64,000 bases of DNA from Ureibacillus yapensis (GCF_003515775.1 NZ_QWEI01000002.1:1-64000), one strand, 5' to 3'. Shown: positions 50,267 to 60,219, numbered from the stretch's first letter. Translations and numbers: made by a program. The notes: generated by a model from the letters alone, not told the origin.

Positions 50267-50470
50267 AAAATAAATCCCCCTTCAATTGGCATAAGCTTTG
50301 GTAGATTCATTGTAAACTTCTCGCTTGGTTTTAGCAAAAAAGCAAATTGCCCCTGAATAACTAAAAGGGTTCTGCCTTTGCTTTTAGAAAGATTTGTAAG
50401 AATACGATTAAGATTTGAATTTTTTACTGACAATAGGAATAGTGATTGTTTAGATGGAGGTGGCCGCTTA
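50267..50470. other. divergent intergenic region
   Basis: About 200 bp between the DUF2785 gene and the beta-helix gene. Frames passing through (minus 50263-50517) run into the beta-helix coding start and have no ribosome site. No clear operator seen. Confidence 0.4.
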
Positions 50471-52393
50471 ATGGCTGTAGTTCGACTGTTTGCAAAGTTT
50501 TTCTCAAAGAAGAACACGATTCAAAAAGCCATTCAATTTTCCAAAGCCGGAAACTTAATTCAATTAAAAGCGAAAAATTATAAGGAATCGATTCATTTCG
50601 ATAAAAACATGGTGCTCGCCGGAGATATATATGAAGAAACCAGGTTGGAAGGATTAATTATTGTACCTAAAAACGTGTCCGTAACCTTTCAAAACTTGAC
50701 AATCTCCCCTACCGCCCAGATGTATATCGAAGGAGAAGTGGTTTTGCAGAACTGTTTCTTCATTGGGGGGAAAAATGATGTTCACGTAACGGTGGATAAC
50801 GGAAAAATGAACGCCTATAGTTGCCGGTTTGAACAAGCAAAGGAAATGGCCGTTTCCATTATCAATAATAGCAAGGCCATTTTTGAAAATTGCACCTTTG
50901 AGCACAATGGGAAAGTACAGATTTTGGTTGAATCTTCGCAGGTTTGCATTGAAAAAAGCGAATTTTCCCATGCAAAGCACGCTCTTTGCATCAAAAATGG
51001 ATCATTTGTCCAAACGCGCAACCTTCATATGTACCACCATACAAGTGCACAAATCGTTGTAGAAGATTCTCGTTTTATTGATCATGAAAGTGTGATTGAA
51101 TATGGGGATGGAATGGGGATTCATGTCTACCACGAAGGAGATGCTTCCTTGCAATCCACTGTATTGCAGCATAACAACCAAACTCAGCTTTGTGTGCAAA
51201 GAGGGATATTGACTGCAAGGAACTGCTCGATTTGGCAAGGAAAAGACGCCGGGATTTCCATTACCCAAAATGCGGAAATCCAGCTTTTCCACTGTGAAAT
51301 CGGCCAACATAAAAAGACCAACATTGTCGTGTCCAAACATTCCAAGATGAATATTGAGCATTGCCGCATTTATGATGGCGAAAATTTCGGGCTGCAAATT
51401 GGTGATGGTTCGATTTTGAATTTAACGGAAACACATATTCGAGGAAATCGCTCATCACAAATCTCTCTATCCAATAAATCGATTCTTTCTATTAAAAGAT
51501 GTTCGATCAAGGAAGGCTATCATGTTGGAATCTGCATTGAAGATCAGAGCAATTGTTCCATAGTTGAAAGCGATATTACCCATAACGCAAATTCTGCCAT
51601 TACATTGTTCAAATCAGAATTATCTATCTTCCATTCAACAGTATCCGAAAATATCGGCAATGGGATATTGGCGATGTCCCAGTCAAAAGTAGAAGTGGAC
51701 CAATGTCTATTTTCCACGAATGAAATGCCTCATATCGCCTGCAAATCCAATGTAGAAGTAGCGATTGTTCAGAGCAAACTGTTCAACGGAAAAAGTTTAT
51801 TTATTGTCAATGAGTGTGAATTAACCGCGGTTGATTGCCAATTTTACGATAGTTTAAATGTGCAAATAGAAATTTGCGATTTATCAAATGCACGATTCGA
51901 ACATTGCCAAATTTACAACGGCAAATCATATGGAGTCAAAGTACTTAGAAATTCAAGTCTCTTTTTAGAAGATAGTCAAATTTTCGGCCATGAGCTGTCC
52001 CAATTAGTCGTTAATGATAGTTCGGTGATTCTGAAGAACAGCGAATTATTTGACGGCAAACGGCACGCTTTATTTATACAAAATCATAGTGAAGTGTTTG
52101 CCACGGATTGTTTTATATCAAAACATGCCCACCATCAAGTCTGGATTGATTTTGAGTCGACCATCGAACTAACAGGCGTCCAAATGATGGACGGGGCCCT
52201 TACGGACATTTTCGCACAAAATCAATCGGCAGTTTTTATCACGGACAGTATCATTCGCAACAATAAATCACGCTTTAATGTGCAGGCTGTCAATTTTTCC
52301 AACATTGAAATACGAAGAACCGTCATCGAAAACAGTTACGGCGACGTATATTACAGTGAAAACCACAGTTATATAAAGCAGCTGGATACTTAG
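50471..52393 (+). CDS. right-handed beta-helix repeat protein
   Basis: 640 residues. After about 35 N-terminal residues (FAKFFSKKNTIQKAIQFSKA) the chain is nearly all short repeats of about 22-24 residues of the beta-helix type, in which a hydrophobic strand is followed by N, C or S-rich turns (CRIYDGENFGLQIGDGSILN, CSIKEGYHVGICIEDQSNCS). I estimate some two dozen rungs. This fold occurs in pectate-lyase-like and adhesin proteins, yet no signal peptide or transmembrane helix is visible, so it is probably cytosolic. No catalytic residues can be identified. Start ATG 50471 is behind GGAGGTGG. Divergent from DUF2785. Confidence 0.75.
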   Translation: MAVVRLFAKFFSKKNTIQKAIQFSKAGNLIQLKAKNYKESIHFDKNMVLAGDIYEETRLEGLIIVPKNVSVTFQNLTISPTAQMYIEGEVVLQNCFFIGGKNDVHVTVDNGKMNAYSCRFEQAKEMAVSIINNSKAIFENCTFEHNGKVQILVESSQVCIEKSEFSHAKHALCIKNGSFVQTRNLHMYHHTSAQIVVEDSRFIDHESVIEYGDGMGIHVYHEGDASLQSTVLQHNNQTQLCVQRGILTARNCSIWQGKDAGISITQNAEIQLFHCEIGQHKKTNIVVSKHSKMNIEHCRIYDGENFGLQIGDGSILNLTETHIRGNRSSQISLSNKSILSIKRCSIKEGYHVGICIEDQSNCSIVESDITHNANSAITLFKSELSIFHSTVSENIGNGILAMSQSKVEVDQCLFSTNEMPHIACKSNVEVAIVQSKLFNGKSLFIVNECELTAVDCQFYDSLNVQIEICDLSNARFEHCQIYNGKSYGVKVLRNSSLFLEDSQIFGHELSQLVVNDSSVILKNSELFDGKRHALFIQNHSEVFATDCFISKHAHHQVWIDFESTIELTGVQMMDGALTDIFAQNQSAVFITDSIIRNNKSRFNVQAVNFSNIEIRRTVIENSYGDVYYSENHSYIKQLDT

Positions 52394-52535
52394 AAATGCG
52401 GAGAACATCCGTTCAGCCCCGACAATTGTTGGCCGACAAAAACGCAACATCGTGTTGCATATCGGCACTTGCACATCCTTGTGCGGAGGAGTCGAAACAA
52501 TCGAGGGGCTGGGGTTCGCAGCTGGACAACTAGAT
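52393..52535. repeat. structured intergenic repeat, copy 2
   Basis: Shares CAGCCCCGACAA, CGAGGGGCTGGGG and GCAGCTGGACAACTAGA with the element at 34440-34562; the internal part differs (GTTGGCCGACAAAAACGCAA, CATCGTGTTGCATATCGGCA). Both lie between genes, and neither overlaps coding. Confidence 0.6.
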
Positions 52536-52645
52536 AAGCTAAAACGCTACATTATTTTGGTTATCCTTCTAAAATGAACAAAATAGTTTTCGAATCGAGA
52601 ATATTATGAGAGAATATTCCTTTGGAAAGGAAGATATCGAAGACT

Positions 52646-53755
52646 ATGAAAACTTTAGAAAAGATGACCCCCAATTTCGATCCTTGGGAAGCTTATTTGG
52701 ATATAGAACAATATGGGAAGTTAACACTTTCCAATATTGAATTTACAACCACTGTTTTATGCAATATGCGCTGTGCACACTGTGCTGTTGGCTACACGTT
52801 GCAAACGAAAGATCCAGCAGCGCTTCCGTTAGAGTTGATTCTAAAACGACTGGATGAAATTCCAACCTTAAGAACATTGAGCATTACGGGCGGCGAGCCG
52901 ATGTTAAGCAAAAAATCGGTTGCCAATTATGTAAAGCCCATCTTGCAATACGCACACGAACGTGGCATCCGTACGCAAATGAACTCAAATCTTACCCTGG
53001 ATGGCGAAAGATATTTGGAAATCGCACCTTACCTGGATGTTCTCCACATATCGCACAACTGGGGAACAGTAGAGGAATTTGTTGAAACTGGTTTTGCCAT
53101 GATGGAAAGAAAACCCACTTTTGACCAGCGTGCCGCCCTTTTTGACCGAATGATTGAAAACTCCCGCATGCTTGCAGAGCAAGGAGTGATGGTTTCGGCT
53201 GAGACGATGCTGAATAAAAAAACCATTCCTTATATCGAACACATTCATCATCAAATTGTTCACGAAATGAAATGCGCGCGACACGAGGTGCATCCTATGT
53301 ACCCATCCGATTTCGCTTCAAGCCTTACTTCCCTGACTTTGGAAGAAACACGGGATGCGATCAATCATTTGCTGGATATCCGCGATGAAAATACATGGAT
53401 GCTGTTTGGTACACTTCCCTTCTATCCTTGCAGTATCAATGAGGACGACCGCGCGTTGCTAAAACGATTGCGCGAGGCCAAAAATGTCACAATGCGCAGC
53501 GATCCGGATGGCCGCTCAAGACTGAACGTGAATATTTTCAATGGGGATGTCATTGTAACGGATTTTGGCGACACACCTGCCCTTGGGAATATCCAAACGG
53601 ATTCACTTCCTGATGTTTTCGATAAATGGATGGACACGGACCTGGCTAAATCGCTGAATTGCCACTGCCCGGCAGTAAAATGTCTGGGACCAAATGTTTT
53701 GGTGAAAAATATGTATTACAAAGACACACAATTCGTCAGTGGTTCAGTGAAATAA
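52646..53755 (+). CDS. yfkAB: radical SAM/SPASM protein YfkAB
   Basis: 369 residues. The CxxxCxxC cluster motif is CNMRCAHC, followed by SITGGEPM and a TIM-barrel pattern (GIRTQMNSNLTL, VLHISHNWGT). A C-terminal CHCPAVKCLG extension fits the YfkAB family, whose B. subtilis members were split into yfkA and yfkB. Substrate unknown. It needs an iron-sulfur cluster and SAM. Start ATG 52646 (MKTLEKMTPN) chosen; the site GGAAG is rather far (14 bases), and TTG 52622 is possible. A strong terminator follows. Confidence 0.85.
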   Translation: MKTLEKMTPNFDPWEAYLDIEQYGKLTLSNIEFTTTVLCNMRCAHCAVGYTLQTKDPAALPLELILKRLDEIPTLRTLSITGGEPMLSKKSVANYVKPILQYAHERGIRTQMNSNLTLDGERYLEIAPYLDVLHISHNWGTVEEFVETGFAMMERKPTFDQRAALFDRMIENSRMLAEQGVMVSAETMLNKKTIPYIEHIHHQIVHEMKCARHEVHPMYPSDFASSLTSLTLEETRDAINHLLDIRDENTWMLFGTLPFYPCSINEDDRALLKRLREAKNVTMRSDPDGRSRLNVNIFNGDVIVTDFGDTPALGNIQTDSLPDVFDKWMDTDLAKSLNCHCPAVKCLGPNVLVKNMYYKDTQFVSGSVK

Positions 53756-53757
53756 TA

Positions 53758-53800
53758 GAAAGGGTTAAGTGGGTGCAACAATTCCTACTTAACCCTTTTT
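53758..53800. terminator. bidirectional terminator
   Basis: AAAGGGTTAAGT/ACTTAACCCTTTTT between yfkAB and the regulator gene, overlapping the regulator's stop. Confidence 0.8.
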
Positions 53801-55047
53801 CCATATTGAATTTTTTCATAAGCTTCTTGAACAAATTTTTTATAAATGGAATTTGGAAACTCCGTTACCCCATGGTAAGCGAATAAAATCTCGCTTTTCG
53901 CAGCATCCCGATTACCAGTTTCATAGAAACATAAGGCGCGAACAGCAAAGCTTCTATACATGATCGATAAATCCAATGGATGATGGACATAAGGAGGAAT
54001 CGTGAATGATTCGCTAATCTCAAGGGATTTTTTGAATTCATCCAACGCCCAGTAAGCATATGCTTCTTCCATATGGAATAAAAGTGCGAAATCAATCACC
54101 TCTTCTTCTGCCAACCCATCGAGAATTAAATATTTACTAAAGCCAGGTACTTTTTTGTAATCTTTTTCAATTATATTGGCAAAATGCGCATTGGCAAAAG
54201 CAAGCGTGCTGATCGCCATTTTATCCTCCGTGAAGTCTGCGTGCTGGGTTAATTTCATTAAATAGTAGCTGCTTTTTTCTTTATCACCTTGCCCAATTGC
54301 CTGAATGAGCGTAAAGCGATAAAAATCATCCATCCGATAATAAATTTTATGTTTATGGGCAATTTCCAGTGCCAACTCCAGATGCTTTTGCGTGTTAACA
54401 GGATCGTCAACTGCTGTGTAAAGAACCGTTAATAAATAATGCAAATCCAGCATAGCCATAAAGTCGATAAGGTGCCGATATGGCTGTATTTTTTGTTCGG
54501 CATCCTGCATGAACTGCAAAGCAATTTTATAGTCATTTCGGGTATAGGCCAACCCGCTCAAAAATGCATAACAATCAATCATTCGGCTATATGCATGGAT
54601 TTTTTCGTAAAAACCAATCACATCAAACATGGTTAACTCTTCCTGCTCGCCATTCAAGATTGCATCAATTCTTGTAAAATAGTCGAGCAATCGAATTTCT
54701 TCGTATTTTTTCCCTTGAAGCTCCTCTTTTTTCCTTAAAATCTTTTCGCGCATTCGCACTAACTTTGCTTTCGCTTTTGGCTCATAAGGATGAAAAATCG
54801 ACTTATATTGTTCTTCGATTTCCATCAAGAGAGTCCGAAGTTCTTCAATATCTCCATCATCAAGAAGATCACTAACGTCCACTCCTACCCTTTCGGCAAT
54901 ATACCGCAAGCTCTCCATTGACGGCTGCGCTTTGCCATTTTCAATCAAGCTTAGCATCCCTTTTGTTAGTCGGTCTCCCGCAACTTCAGCCAAAGTCATC
55001 TTTTTTCGCTTTCGAAATTGCTTGATTCTTTCACCAAGTGAATTCAT
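53785..55047 (-). CDS. XRE-family regulator with TPR repeats
   Basis: 420 residues. An N-terminal helix-turn-helix (LGERIKQFRKRKKMTLAEVA, LTKGMLSLIENGKAQPSMES) is followed by a linker and a long array of tetratricopeptide-like helices (YSRMIDCYAFLSGLAYTRND, HLELALEIAHKHKIYYRMDD). This is the layout of peptide-binding or signal-binding regulators such as RRNPP proteins. ATG 55047 is preceded by AGAGGTG. It is divergent from an MFS gene and presumably regulates it and itself through the three repeated operator sites at 55098-55223. Its ligand is not evident; no small signal peptide gene is visible. Confidence 0.8.
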   Translation of the reverse strand: MNSLGERIKQFRKRKKMTLAEVAGDRLTKGMLSLIENGKAQPSMESLRYIAERVGVDVSDLLDDGDIEELRTLLMEIEEQYKSIFHPYEPKAKAKLVRMREKILRKKEELQGKKYEEIRLLDYFTRIDAILNGEQEELTMFDVIGFYEKIHAYSRMIDCYAFLSGLAYTRNDYKIALQFMQDAEQKIQPYRHLIDFMAMLDLHYLLTVLYTAVDDPVNTQKHLELALEIAHKHKIYYRMDDFYRFTLIQAIGQGDKEKSSYYLMKLTQHADFTEDKMAISTLAFANAHFANIIEKDYKKVPGFSKYLILDGLAEEEVIDFALLFHMEEAYAYWALDEFKKSLEISESFTIPPYVHHPLDLSIMYRSFAVRALCFYETGNRDAAKSEILFAYHGVTEFPNSIYKKFVQEAYEKIQYGKRVK

Positions 55048-55097
55048 GCAATCACCTCTCTCCATATTGTAACAATTATCTGAACAGTCGAACACGT

Positions 55098-55114
55098 TTT
55101 TAATTCTATTAAAC
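55098..55114. promoter_or_regulatory. regulator operator, site 1
   Basis: TTTTAAT-TCT-ATTAAAC, a GTTTAATnnnATTAAAC palindrome with one mismatch, near the regulator's promoter side. Confidence 0.6.
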
Positions 55115-55151
55115 TTACTACTTTCCATATCTCCCTTAATTTTTAAATTTT

Positions 55152-55168
55152 GTTTAATTATATTAAAC
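55152..55168. promoter_or_regulatory. regulator operator, site 2
   Basis: GTTTAAT-TAT-ATTAAAC, a perfect 7-3-7 palindrome, in the middle of the divergent intergenic region. Confidence 0.7.
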
Positions 55169-55206
55169 TTTAATCTTGCACTTTACCAATATATGGAATA
55201 ATATGT

Positions 55207-55223
55207 GTTTAATACTATTAAAC
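55207..55223. promoter_or_regulatory. regulator operator, site 3
   Basis: GTTTAAT-ACT-ATTAAAC, perfect palindrome, just upstream of the MFS gene's ribosome site, so binding here should block its transcription. Sites are 54-55 bp apart, about five helical turns. Confidence 0.7.
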
Positions 55224-55244
55224 TTTTAGGTGGGAGGCATCAAT

Positions 55245-56543
55245 ATGACTGAGGAATTTAAGCGAAAGAGGGCAACTTACCATTTGTACACCTTTTTATT
55301 TAGCAAGATGATTTCTTCCTTGGGAGCAAATGTCTACGCATTTGGGATGAGTATGTATATTTTATCAATTACCGGCTCAGCATTAAGTTTTGCGGCAAAC
55401 TTGATTTTTTCGATTGTTCCACGAATGATCTTTTCACCAATTGCCGGAATTGTATCGGATCGTTTGCCAAAAAAGAAAATTGTGCTTATTGGGCAAGGCA
55501 TTTCCATCTTTTCGATTACCGGATTACTGCTAATTAGTTTTTCCTCTGCGCTATCGATTGGAGCCATTTATGCAACAACGTTTTTCTATACAATCGGCAG
55601 TACTTTTTCAACCCTTGCTTTTTCTGCTTCTATAGCAAACTTGGTCGATCAAGAAAGAATTCAACGTGCCATGTCTTTCAATCAATTATCAATATCCCTT
55701 TCCGGTATTGGGGGACCGGTTATAGGCGGAATGTTATTCGGATTTGTATCGATGGAATCGTTCATTTTGATTAATGTCGTCTTATATGGGATTGCATTTT
55801 TATTGGATGCTTCCATGGATTTTGATTTGTATTCCAGCAAAACGATTAATTCGATAAAGGTAGAGTCAATGATTCAAAGCTTACAAAAAGGCATGGATTA
55901 TATACGATCCAAACCTGCCCTATCTCGATTATTGCTCGTCGTGTTATGGTTAAATTTCTTTTTTTCAGCTGTTACTGTGGGAACGAACTATATTTTTGTG
56001 GAACGGTTGAAGATAGAGTATACATCTATCGGTTTTATTGAGGCAGCGGGAGCGATCGGCATGCTGTTTAGTTCCATCTATTTAGCTGTAATATCGACGA
56101 TTCAATTCCCCCTCCTCTTCTCCAAACGAGCCATTTTGGGATTGTCGATATTAGTCAGTGGGATGTCACTCCCTTTATTCTTCAAGTTTTCAAGCTTATT
56201 CATTTTTCTCTATTACTCTGTGGTAATGTTTTTATTCGGCAGTTTATCCGTTTTCACGAATACGCCAATTGGGGTAATGCTGCAAAAAGATGTGGAGGAA
56301 AGTTACCGAGGACGCATTTTGGGGCTTATTGAAATGATGGCAATGGGGTTCATGCCCATTGGTTCATTGTTTTTTGGCCTGCTTTATGATTTGGTAGCTG
56401 CCCAAATAGTATTGCTTATTTGCAGCATTTTGCTAATTGTAATCACGTTGATTTTACTGCCTTCTTCATTCATTAGGGCCATTTATCCTCAAAATAAACA
56501 AAAATCTTTGCCCAATAGCGCTCAATTGGAAATGAAGAGATGA
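55245..56543 (+). CDS. MFS exporter
   Basis: 432 residues with twelve hydrophobic helices. The pattern SKMISSLGANVYAFGMSMYI, IFSPIAGIVSDRLPKKKIVL and FNQLSISLSGIGGPVIGGML is that of the drug- or macrolide-type MFS group. Substrate unknown. ATG 55245 follows GGTGGGAGG. Under the control of the divergent XRE/TPR regulator. The C-terminus is followed by no clear terminator before 56610. Confidence 0.8.
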   Translation: MTEEFKRKRATYHLYTFLFSKMISSLGANVYAFGMSMYILSITGSALSFAANLIFSIVPRMIFSPIAGIVSDRLPKKKIVLIGQGISIFSITGLLLISFSSALSIGAIYATTFFYTIGSTFSTLAFSASIANLVDQERIQRAMSFNQLSISLSGIGGPVIGGMLFGFVSMESFILINVVLYGIAFLLDASMDFDLYSSKTINSIKVESMIQSLQKGMDYIRSKPALSRLLLVVLWLNFFFSAVTVGTNYIFVERLKIEYTSIGFIEAAGAIGMLFSSIYLAVISTIQFPLLFSKRAILGLSILVSGMSLPLFFKFSSLFIFLYYSVVMFLFGSLSVFTNTPIGVMLQKDVEESYRGRILGLIEMMAMGFMPIGSLFFGLLYDLVAAQIVLLICSILLIVITLILLPSSFIRAIYPQNKQKSLPNSAQLEMKR

Positions 56544-56609
56544 TAATAAAGCAATAACTTAAGGGGTGTTTCGTAAGCAATAAAAAAGATAGCGCATGCT
56601 TCCCACCTG

Positions 56610-56792
56610 TTAAACTGCTTTTTTGTTTCGCTTCATATATCTATATAGACGCTCACAACTAATGAAGATTAAAACAACCATAGCAACACTATTAAATATC
56701 GTTTTGAAGGTATGGATTCCTTCTAAGTTATTAATCACCATCGCTGATATTATAAGAGCAAGAACAACGAAGTTTAAAATCTTATTATTCAT
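56610..56792 (-). CDS. 60-residue membrane protein
   Basis: Two hydrophobic helices (ILNFVVLALIISAMVINNLE and NSVAMVVLIFISCERLYRYM) and a basic C-terminus (MKRNKKAV). ATG 56792 has AGGAGGTG upstream, a very strong site, which supports a real gene. Function not known. Confidence 0.6.
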   Translation of the reverse strand: MNNKILNFVVLALIISAMVINNLEGIHTFKTIFNSVAMVVLIFISCERLYRYMKRNKKAV

Positions 56793-56911
56793 AAATGGTT
56801 CACCTCCTATCGCATAATTTCTTTAATATTTAATTCCTTTTGTAAATATATTATATCACCACATTTATTCCTTACTTAAAAAGCAACAAAGTTTGCGAAA
56901 ACAGCCTAAAT

Positions 56912-56951
56912 AAAAAAAGTCGATTCACTCTGTTAAAAGAATGAATCGACT
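56912..56951 (-). terminator. operon terminator
   Basis: AGTCGATTCA/TGAATCGACT stem with a run of seven T in minus-strand sense, closing the ilv-leu operon. Confidence 0.85.
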
Positions 56952-56956
56952 CCATC

Positions 56957-57550
56957 TTATTTAAATACAATACGTTTTTCTTCGAAAGCATTGATCTGGT
57001 CTTCATATTGGAAAGTGAGTGAAATCTCATCCCACCCGTTTAGAAGCATTTGCTTGTAATATGGATCAATGTTAAAGCTATATACTTTTCCGTCTGTTCC
57101 TGTTACAGTTTGAGCTTCCAAATTCACTTCCACGTCATATGGACCTTGCAAGCCTTTCGCCAAAATTTCATCGCACTCTGCTTCTGTTAATTTAATCGGT
57201 AAAATGCCGTTTTTAAAGCAGTTATTATGGAAAATATCCGCAAAACTTGGAGCAATGACCACGCGGAATCCATAATCCAGAATTGCCCAAGGCGCATGTT
57301 CACGGGATGAACCGCAGCCGAAGTTATCTTGTGCAACCAAAATTTGGGAGCCTTTATATTCCGGTTTATTTAAAACGAAATCAGGGTTCTCATTTCCCTG
57401 TTCGTCAAAACGCCAATGATAAAAAAGGAAACGACCAAAGCCCGTACGTTCTATGCGTTTTAAAAACTCTTTGGATATAATTTGGTCTGTATCGACATTT
57501 TTTCGATCCAATGGTGTAATGACACTATTTACAATATTAATTGGTTCCAT
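56957..57550 (-). CDS. leuD: 3-isopropylmalate dehydratase small subunit
   Basis: 197 residues. PLDRKNVDTDQIISKEFLKR and GCGSSREHAPWAILDYGFRV are the LeuD signature; with LeuC it converts 2-isopropylmalate to 3-isopropylmalate. Start ATG 57550 (MEPINIV) lies eight bases after AAGGAG; the upstream GTG (57559) is less well placed. Last gene of the operon. Confidence 0.92.
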   Translation of the reverse strand: MEPINIVNSVITPLDRKNVDTDQIISKEFLKRIERTGFGRFLFYHWRFDEQGNENPDFVLNKPEYKGSQILVAQDNFGCGSSREHAPWAILDYGFRVVIAPSFADIFHNNCFKNGILPIKLTEAECDEILAKGLQGPYDVEVNLEAQTVTGTDGKVYSFNIDPYYKQMLLNGWDEISLTFQYEDQINAFEEKRIVFK

Positions 57551-57569
57551 TTTATTCACTCCTTAGCAC

Positions 57570-58979
57570 TTATACTTCTTGCGTTACATATTTGCGTACG
57601 TCAACAAAGTGACCTTCAATAGCAGCAGCTGCTGCCATTGCCGGACTAACTAAGTGTGTACGCGCCCCGGCACCTTGACGGCCTTCAAAATTGCGGTTTG
57701 ATGTAGAAGCACAACGCTCACCAGAAGGAATAATATCTTCGTTCATACCTAAACATGCAGAACATCCAGATTCACGCCATTCAAAACCAGCATCCAGGAA
57801 GATTTGATCCAAGCCTTCTTCTTCTGCTGCTTTTTTCGTTGACCAAGAACCAGGTACAACAATTCCTTTCACACCTGGTGCTATTGTTTTTCCTTTTACA
57901 ATACTGGCAGCTGTACGCAAGTCTGATAGACGCGAGTTCGTACAAGAACCAATGAAGACATGTTGAATATCAATGGACGAAATCGGCTGGCCTTCTTCCA
58001 ATCCCATATAGGCAAGCGCTTTTTGAAGAGCAGCTTTATCGGATTCCGATTCATAGTCGTTTGAAGTCGGAACTGTTTTGGAAACCCCTGTACCCATGGA
58101 TGGGTTTGTACCCCATGTAACGATTGGCTCGATTTCATCAGCATCAATTTCCAATACTACGTCATATGAGCAATCCGCATCCGAAGCAAGACTTAGCCAA
58201 TATTGTGCAGCTTGTTCGAAGTTTCCTTCGCTAGGTGCAAAACGGCGTCCACGCAAGAATTCAACCGTCGTTTGGTCCGGTGAAATTAGACCGGCTTTTG
58301 CACCAGCTTCGATGGACATATTACAAATAGTCATACGTTCTTCCATAGAAAGGTTACGAATCGCCTCACCCGTATACTCGACAATATGGCCTGTACCTAT
58401 GCCAATTCCCCATTTTGCAATGATTGCCAAAATGATGTCTTTAGCGGAAACCCCGACACCCAACTTGCCGTTTACGCGAATTTCCATTGTAGGCGGCTTT
58501 GTTTGCCAAAGTGTTTGAGTGGAAAGTACATGCTCAACCTCGGAAGTACCAATACCAAAAGCCAGAGCGCCAAATGCTCCATGTGTGGACGTATGCGAGT
58601 CGCCGCAAACAATCGTTTTTCCTGGTTGTGTCAAACCAAGCTCCGGTCCAATAACATGGACAATTCCTTGATCAGGATGACCGATATCGGCAAGCTGTAT
58701 ACCAAACTCTTTTGCATTTTCGGCTAGAGTCATAATTTGCTTTTTCGCAATTGGATCATTGATGGTTGGCAGATTTTTAGTTGGTACGTTATGGTCCATC
58801 GTCGCAAAGCACAAGTCCGGTCGTCGTACTTTACGTCCAGCCAAGCGTAATCCTTCAAATGCTTGAGGAGATGTAACTTCATGTATTAAATGAAGATCAA
58901 TGTAAAGCAAATCTGGTTTTCCTGTTTCTTCGTATACCACATGCGAATCCCAAATTTTTTCGATTATATTTTTAGCCAT
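57570..58979 (-). CDS. leuC: 3-isopropylmalate dehydratase large subunit
   Basis: 469 residues, aconitase-like iron-sulfur protein. Cluster cysteines are in IGSCTNSR and CSACLGMN, with [19 protein letters not shown] and NRNFEGRQG. Functions with LeuD. ATG 58979 follows GGTGAAG; an upstream TTG/GTG frame gives four more residues. It begins 15 bp after leuB ends. Confidence 0.93.
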   Translation of the reverse strand: MAKNIIEKIWDSHVVYEETGKPDLLYIDLHLIHEVTSPQAFEGLRLAGRKVRRPDLCFATMDHNVPTKNLPTINDPIAKKQIMTLAENAKEFGIQLADIGHPDQGIVHVIGPELGLTQPGKTIVCGDSHTSTHGAFGALAFGIGTSEVEHVLSTQTLWQTKPPTMEIRVNGKLGVGVSAKDIILAIIAKWGIGIGTGHIVEYTGEAIRNLSMEERMTICNMSIEAGAKAGLISPDQTTVEFLRGRRFAPSEGNFEQAAQYWLSLASDADCSYDVVLEIDADEIEPIVTWGTNPSMGTGVSKTVPTSNDYESESDKAALQKALAYMGLEEGQPISSIDIQHVFIGSCTNSRLSDLRTAASIVKGKTIAPGVKGIVVPGSWSTKKAAEEEGLDQIFLDAGFEWRESGCSACLGMNEDIIPSGERCASTSNRNFEGRQGAGARTHLVSPAMAAAAAIEGHFVDVRKYVTQEV

Positions 58980-58994
58980 TATCTTCACCAATCC

Positions 58995-60092
58995 TTAAAT
59001 ATAAGATTCCATAATACTATCTGCAACGAAATTTGTATCAATTTCAGCAATTACTTTGTCTGTCCATTCATCTGTTGAAAGTGCGATGCCGCCATCTTTC
59101 ACTAAGTCTGCAGTATAATGGCCATCTTCGAATACGGCATTTACTGCACGTTCAATTTCAGCTGCTTCTTCTTGCAAACCAAATGAATAATGAAGCATCA
59201 TTGCAACAGAAAGAATTGTTGCTGCCGGATTTGCGATCTGTTGGCCGGCGATTTCCGGAGCAGAACCATGAACCGGCTCGTAAAGACCAAAACTATCGCT
59301 GCGAATGGAAGCGGAAGGCAGTACACCCAATGAGCCCGTAATTACCGATGCTTCATCGCTCAAAATATCACCAAACATGTTATCTGTTACCACTACATCA
59401 TAATGGCCAGGATTTGTAATTAATTTCATCGCAACAGAGTCTACTAAATTATGTTCGACCGTTACATCTGAATAGTGTTCTTTTTTCTCTTCAACGATTT
59501 GTCGCCATAAACGGGAAGTTTCAAGAACATTTGCTTTATCAACTGAGCAAAGTCGTCCTCTGCGAACTCGTGCAAGCTCAAAAGCATTGTCTACGATTCT
59601 CTCAATTTCTTCGCGATTATAGATATTCAAATCACTTGCTTCGGTTTCGGAACGTTTTTTCTCCCCGAAATAAATACCGCCCGTTAACTCCCGAACAATC
59701 ATCAAATCAACATTTTCAGCTACTTCGCGTTTCAATGGAGAAGCATCAAGCAAACTCGGGAATGCTTTTACCGGACGCAGGTTTGCATATAAGTCAAACA
59801 CTTTACGAATTCGAAGCAAGCCTTTTTCCGGGCGCAATTCTGCCGGATTATTATCCCATTTCGGTCCTCCAACAGCCCCTAACAGAATAGCGTCACTTTG
59901 TTTGCACGTTTCGATAGTTTCTTCTGGCAGGGGATCTTGGAACTGATCGATAGCCGCCCCACCGATTGCAGCATATGCTAGTTGAAAATCATGGTTGTAT
60001 TTTTTTGCAACAACTTTTAATACTCTTATTGCAGCTGCCACCACTTCTGGACCTATGCCATCACCGGGAAGTACTGTAATTTTCTTTTCCAT
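58995..60092 (-). CDS. leuB: 3-isopropylmalate dehydrogenase
   Basis: 365 residues. LPGDGIGPEVV, TGGIYFGEKKRSETEASD, DNMFGDILSDEAS and GLYEPVHGSAPEIAG are the leuB motifs; it oxidises 3-isopropylmalate with NAD. ATG 60092 with AAAGGTG upstream. It is separated from leuA by about 245 bp containing a GCCACCAAAG/CTTTGATGGC hairpin, unusually long for this operon. Confidence 0.93.
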   Translation of the reverse strand: MEKKITVLPGDGIGPEVVAAAIRVLKVVAKKYNHDFQLAYAAIGGAAIDQFQDPLPEETIETCKQSDAILLGAVGGPKWDNNPAELRPEKGLLRIRKVFDLYANLRPVKAFPSLLDASPLKREVAENVDLMIVRELTGGIYFGEKKRSETEASDLNIYNREEIERIVDNAFELARVRRGRLCSVDKANVLETSRLWRQIVEEKKEHYSDVTVEHNLVDSVAMKLITNPGHYDVVVTDNMFGDILSDEASVITGSLGVLPSASIRSDSFGLYEPVHGSAPEIAGQQIANPAATILSVAMMLHYSFGLQEEAAEIERAVNAVFEDGHYTADLVKDGGIALSTDEWTDKVIAEIDTNFVADSIMESYI

Positions 60093-60219
60093 CTGCAAAA
60101 ACACCTTTCTTTCATGTTTTTAACGCTTATAGCGAAATTTCCGAAAATTGATTCTTAGCAATATTGCAAAAATTAATAATCTTTTATTCTAAGCTGCTTT
60201 TCTAATTGATTAAAGAAAG

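Noticed and set aside
50263-50517. 84-residue minus-strand frame
   Set aside because: Starts inside the beta-helix coding region, without a ribosome site, and reads through the divergent promoter area.
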